From Clostridia bacterium (GTDB lineage Bacteria; Bacillota; Clostridia; Oscillospirales; QAMX01), in assembly GCA_017547975.1 (NCBI GenBank), contig JAFYNU010000439.1:1-7444 (forward strand): DNA of 7,444 bases. The letters are read 5' to 3'. The notes below the pieces were generated by a model. That model was not told the origin of the DNA. It did not search any database and saw only the letters and a list, made by a program, of their open reading frames with translations. Shown here one piece after another: positions 5,992 through 7,444 of this stretch. A program made the position numbers and the translations under genes. Numbering within the stretch: position 1 is the stretch's first letter; each line of letters opens with the position of its first letter.

Positions 5992-6575
5992 CCCTGACTT
6001 CCATTTTTGCCCTTTCGGTTGGTGCGGTACTGGTGAATAACTTCGTTTTGGTGAAGTTTCTTGGCATCTGCCCCTTCATGGGCACCTCCAAGCGCACCGA
6101 CACCGCCGTCAGCATGGGTGTGGCTGTCACCTTCGTTATGACCGCCGCCAGTATGCTCACCTGGTTCTTCAACGACCTGTTCCTGATTCCCTTTGATTTG
6201 GAGTACCTGCAGACCATCGTATTCATCCTGGTCATTGCAAGCCTTGTACAGCTTGTGGAAATGGTGCTTCGCAAGCTCTCCCCTCCCCTTTACAGCGCCC
6301 TTGGTATCTACCTCCCCCTGATTACCACCAACTGCGCCGTACTGGGCGTTGCGCTCCTGAACATTCAGGAGGGCTACAACTTCCTGGAATCCACCCTCAA
6401 CGGCTTCATGTCCGGCATTGGCTTCCTTCTGGCCCTGGTGCTCTTCTCGGGCGTGCGGGAACGGATGGCCTTTGCCGATTGCCCTAAGCCCTTCCGGGGT
6501 CTGCCCATTGCCCTGATTGCCGCAAGCCTGCTTGCCATGGCGTTCATGGGTTTCTCCGGTTTGAAAATCGGTTAA
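5988..6575 (+). CDS. rnfA: Rnf complex membrane subunit RnfA
   Basis: RnfA, homologous to NqrE, is the six-helix partner of RnfE, inserted in the opposite orientation. The 195-residue protein shows the cysteine motifs LVKFLGICPFMG (C28) and LPLITTNCAVLG (C116), which supply its share of the intramembrane FeS ligands. LVNNFVLVKF (15-24), FSGVRERM (153-160) and the C-terminal AMAFMGFSGL (183-192) are typical of the family. AAGGAGG (5974-5980) lies 7 nt before the ATG, which overlaps the rnfE stop as ATGA. The stop TAA overlaps the ribosome binding site of rnfB, so the last two genes are separated by only 14 nt. Confidence 0.96.
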   Translation: MTLTSIFALSVGAVLVNNFVLVKFLGICPFMGTSKRTDTAVSMGVAVTFVMTAASMLTWFFNDLFLIPFDLEYLQTIVFILVIASLVQLVEMVLRKLSPPLYSALGIYLPLITTNCAVLGVALLNIQEGYNFLESTLNGFMSGIGFLLALVLFSGVRERMAFADCPKPFRGLPIALIAASLLAMAFMGFSGLKIG

Positions 6576-6589
6576 GGAGGGTGTGACGT

Positions 6590-7444
6590 ATGATGGAAAC
6601 CTTAATGAACACCCTGAAAGCCCTGGCTGTGGTGGGTGGCAGCAGCATCCTTTTCGGTTATCTTCTTTCGGTGGCGGCCAAGTTCTTCTTTGTGAAGATC
6701 GATGAGCGCATCGAAATGGTGCAGGAGGTCCTGCCCGGGGCCAACTGCGGCGGCTGTGGCTACAGCGGATGCGCCGCCTACGCCGAAGCCTGCGTCAAGG
6801 GTGCCCCCTGTAACCTGTGTAACGCAGGCGGTCAGGCGGTTGCCAACAAGATCGCCGCCATCACCGGCCGGGACAGCGGTACGGTGGAGGAAAAGAAAGC
6901 CTTCGTTTACTGCTCCGGCGGCGGCCACGACAAGAACCGCTACGAGTTCTTCGGTATGCATTCCTGCATTCCCGCCAGCCGCATTGACGGCGGGCCCCAC
7001 CTTTGCACCTTCGCCTGCCTGGGTTTTGGCAGTTGTGTGAAGGTTTGTAACTTCAACGCCATTTCGGTGGTGGATGGGGTTGCCAAGGTGGACCAGTCGA
7101 AATGTACCGGTTGCGGCGCCTGTATTGCCGAATGCCCCAAGGGCATCATCGGTTTGGTTCCGGTGAGCCAGAATATCAATGTTCCCTGCCGAAGCCACAT
7201 GAAGGGGGCCGACACCATGAAGGCCTGCACCATGGGCTGTATCGGCTGTAAAAAGTGTGAAAAGGCTTGTACCCACGGTGCCATCACCGTGAAGGATTCC
7301 CTGGCCTCCATCGACCCGGCCAAGTGCGTTTCCTGCGGCGACTGCTTCAACACCTGCCCCCGAAACCTGATTGTCAACATTCACGGTTCTCCCTTCTTCC
7401 GGGATTATCCCGAAGACGCCCGTCCCGCTCCCCCGGTGGTTCCC
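6590..7444 (+). CDS. rnfB: Rnf complex ferredoxin-type subunit RnfB (3' end outside window)
   Basis: RnfB is the entry point for electrons from reduced ferredoxin. The first 285 residues are in the window and the frame is still open at the edge. The N-terminal membrane helix (about 10-34) anchors it. A Fes domain follows with C53, C56, C61 and C77. Four ferredoxin-like motifs come next: C139-x3-C143-x5-C149-x3-C153; C172, C175, C178, C182; C217, C220, C223, C227; and C246, C249, C252, C256. This multi-cluster layout is typical of clostridial RnfB and longer than the proteobacterial form. Extra cysteines C68 and C74 lie in the Fes domain, and the proline usually following the fourth cysteine is absent after C153 and C227. 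The tail turns proline-rich (PAPPVVP) at the window end, suggesting the stop is near. AAGGAGG (6574-6580) is 9 nt before ATG 6590; a second ATG at 6593 is less well spaced. Confidence 0.95.
   Translation, partial: MMETLMNTLKALAVVGGSSILFGYLLSVAAKFFFVKIDERIEMVQEVLPGANCGGCGYSGCAAYAEACVKGAPCNLCNAGGQAVANKIAAITGRDSGTVEEKKAFVYCSGGGHDKNRYEFFGMHSCIPASRIDGGPHLCTFACLGFGSCVKVCNFNAISVVDGVAKVDQSKCTGCGACIAECPKGIIGLVPVSQNINVPCRSHMKGADTMKACTMGCIGCKKCEKACTHGAITVKDSLASIDPAKCVSCGDCFNTCPRNLIVNIHGSPFFRDYPEDARPAPPVVP

Overview
The window looks like a chromosomal segment from a GC-rich member of the Clostridia (Bacillota), possibly of the Oscillospirales type. This rests on the gene order rnfC-D-G-E-A-B, strong GGAGG-type ribosome binding sites before every gene, frequent TTG and GTG starts, and consensus sigma-A promoters. 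The lineage is inferred from these features, not established.

Region 1 (about 1-606, minus strand) holds a DUF177/YceD-family gene. Its promoter is an exact TTGACA-17-TATAAT. At the window edge is a perfect Shine-Dalgarno sequence for a downstream gene that is almost certainly rpmF (ribosomal protein L32), whose coding sequence lies outside the window. The -10 box sits inside a perfect 15-nt inverted repeat.

Region 2 (534-766) is a 233-bp divergent intergenic space. It carries that promoter and a weaker plus-strand promoter for ksgA.

Region 3 (767-2214, plus strand) holds rsmA/ksgA, the 16S rRNA A1518/A1519 dimethyltransferase, then an unrecognised protein of 191 residues with four predicted membrane helices.

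Region 4 (2264-7444, plus strand) is an rnf operon: rnfC, rnfD, rnfG, rnfE, rnfA and the start of rnfB, which runs off the window end. The genes overlap or nearly touch, with ATGA junctions at D/G, G/E and E/A. Together they encode the ferredoxin:NAD+ oxidoreductase. RnfB takes electrons from ferredoxin and passes them through membrane subunits A/E and flavoproteins D/G to RnfC, which reduces NAD+, coupled to Na+ or H+ export. Cluster-binding cysteines and both flavinylation threonines are visible, so the complex looks intact as far as the window shows.

No terminator is visible between ksgA, the unknown membrane protein and rnfC, so all plus-strand genes may share one transcript. No tRNA, rRNA, CRISPR array, insertion sequence or attachment site was found. 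The window is mostly well-known core machinery. The items most worth a second look are the unknown membrane protein before rnfC, the palindrome over the yceD promoter, and a doubled flavinylation-like motif in RnfG.
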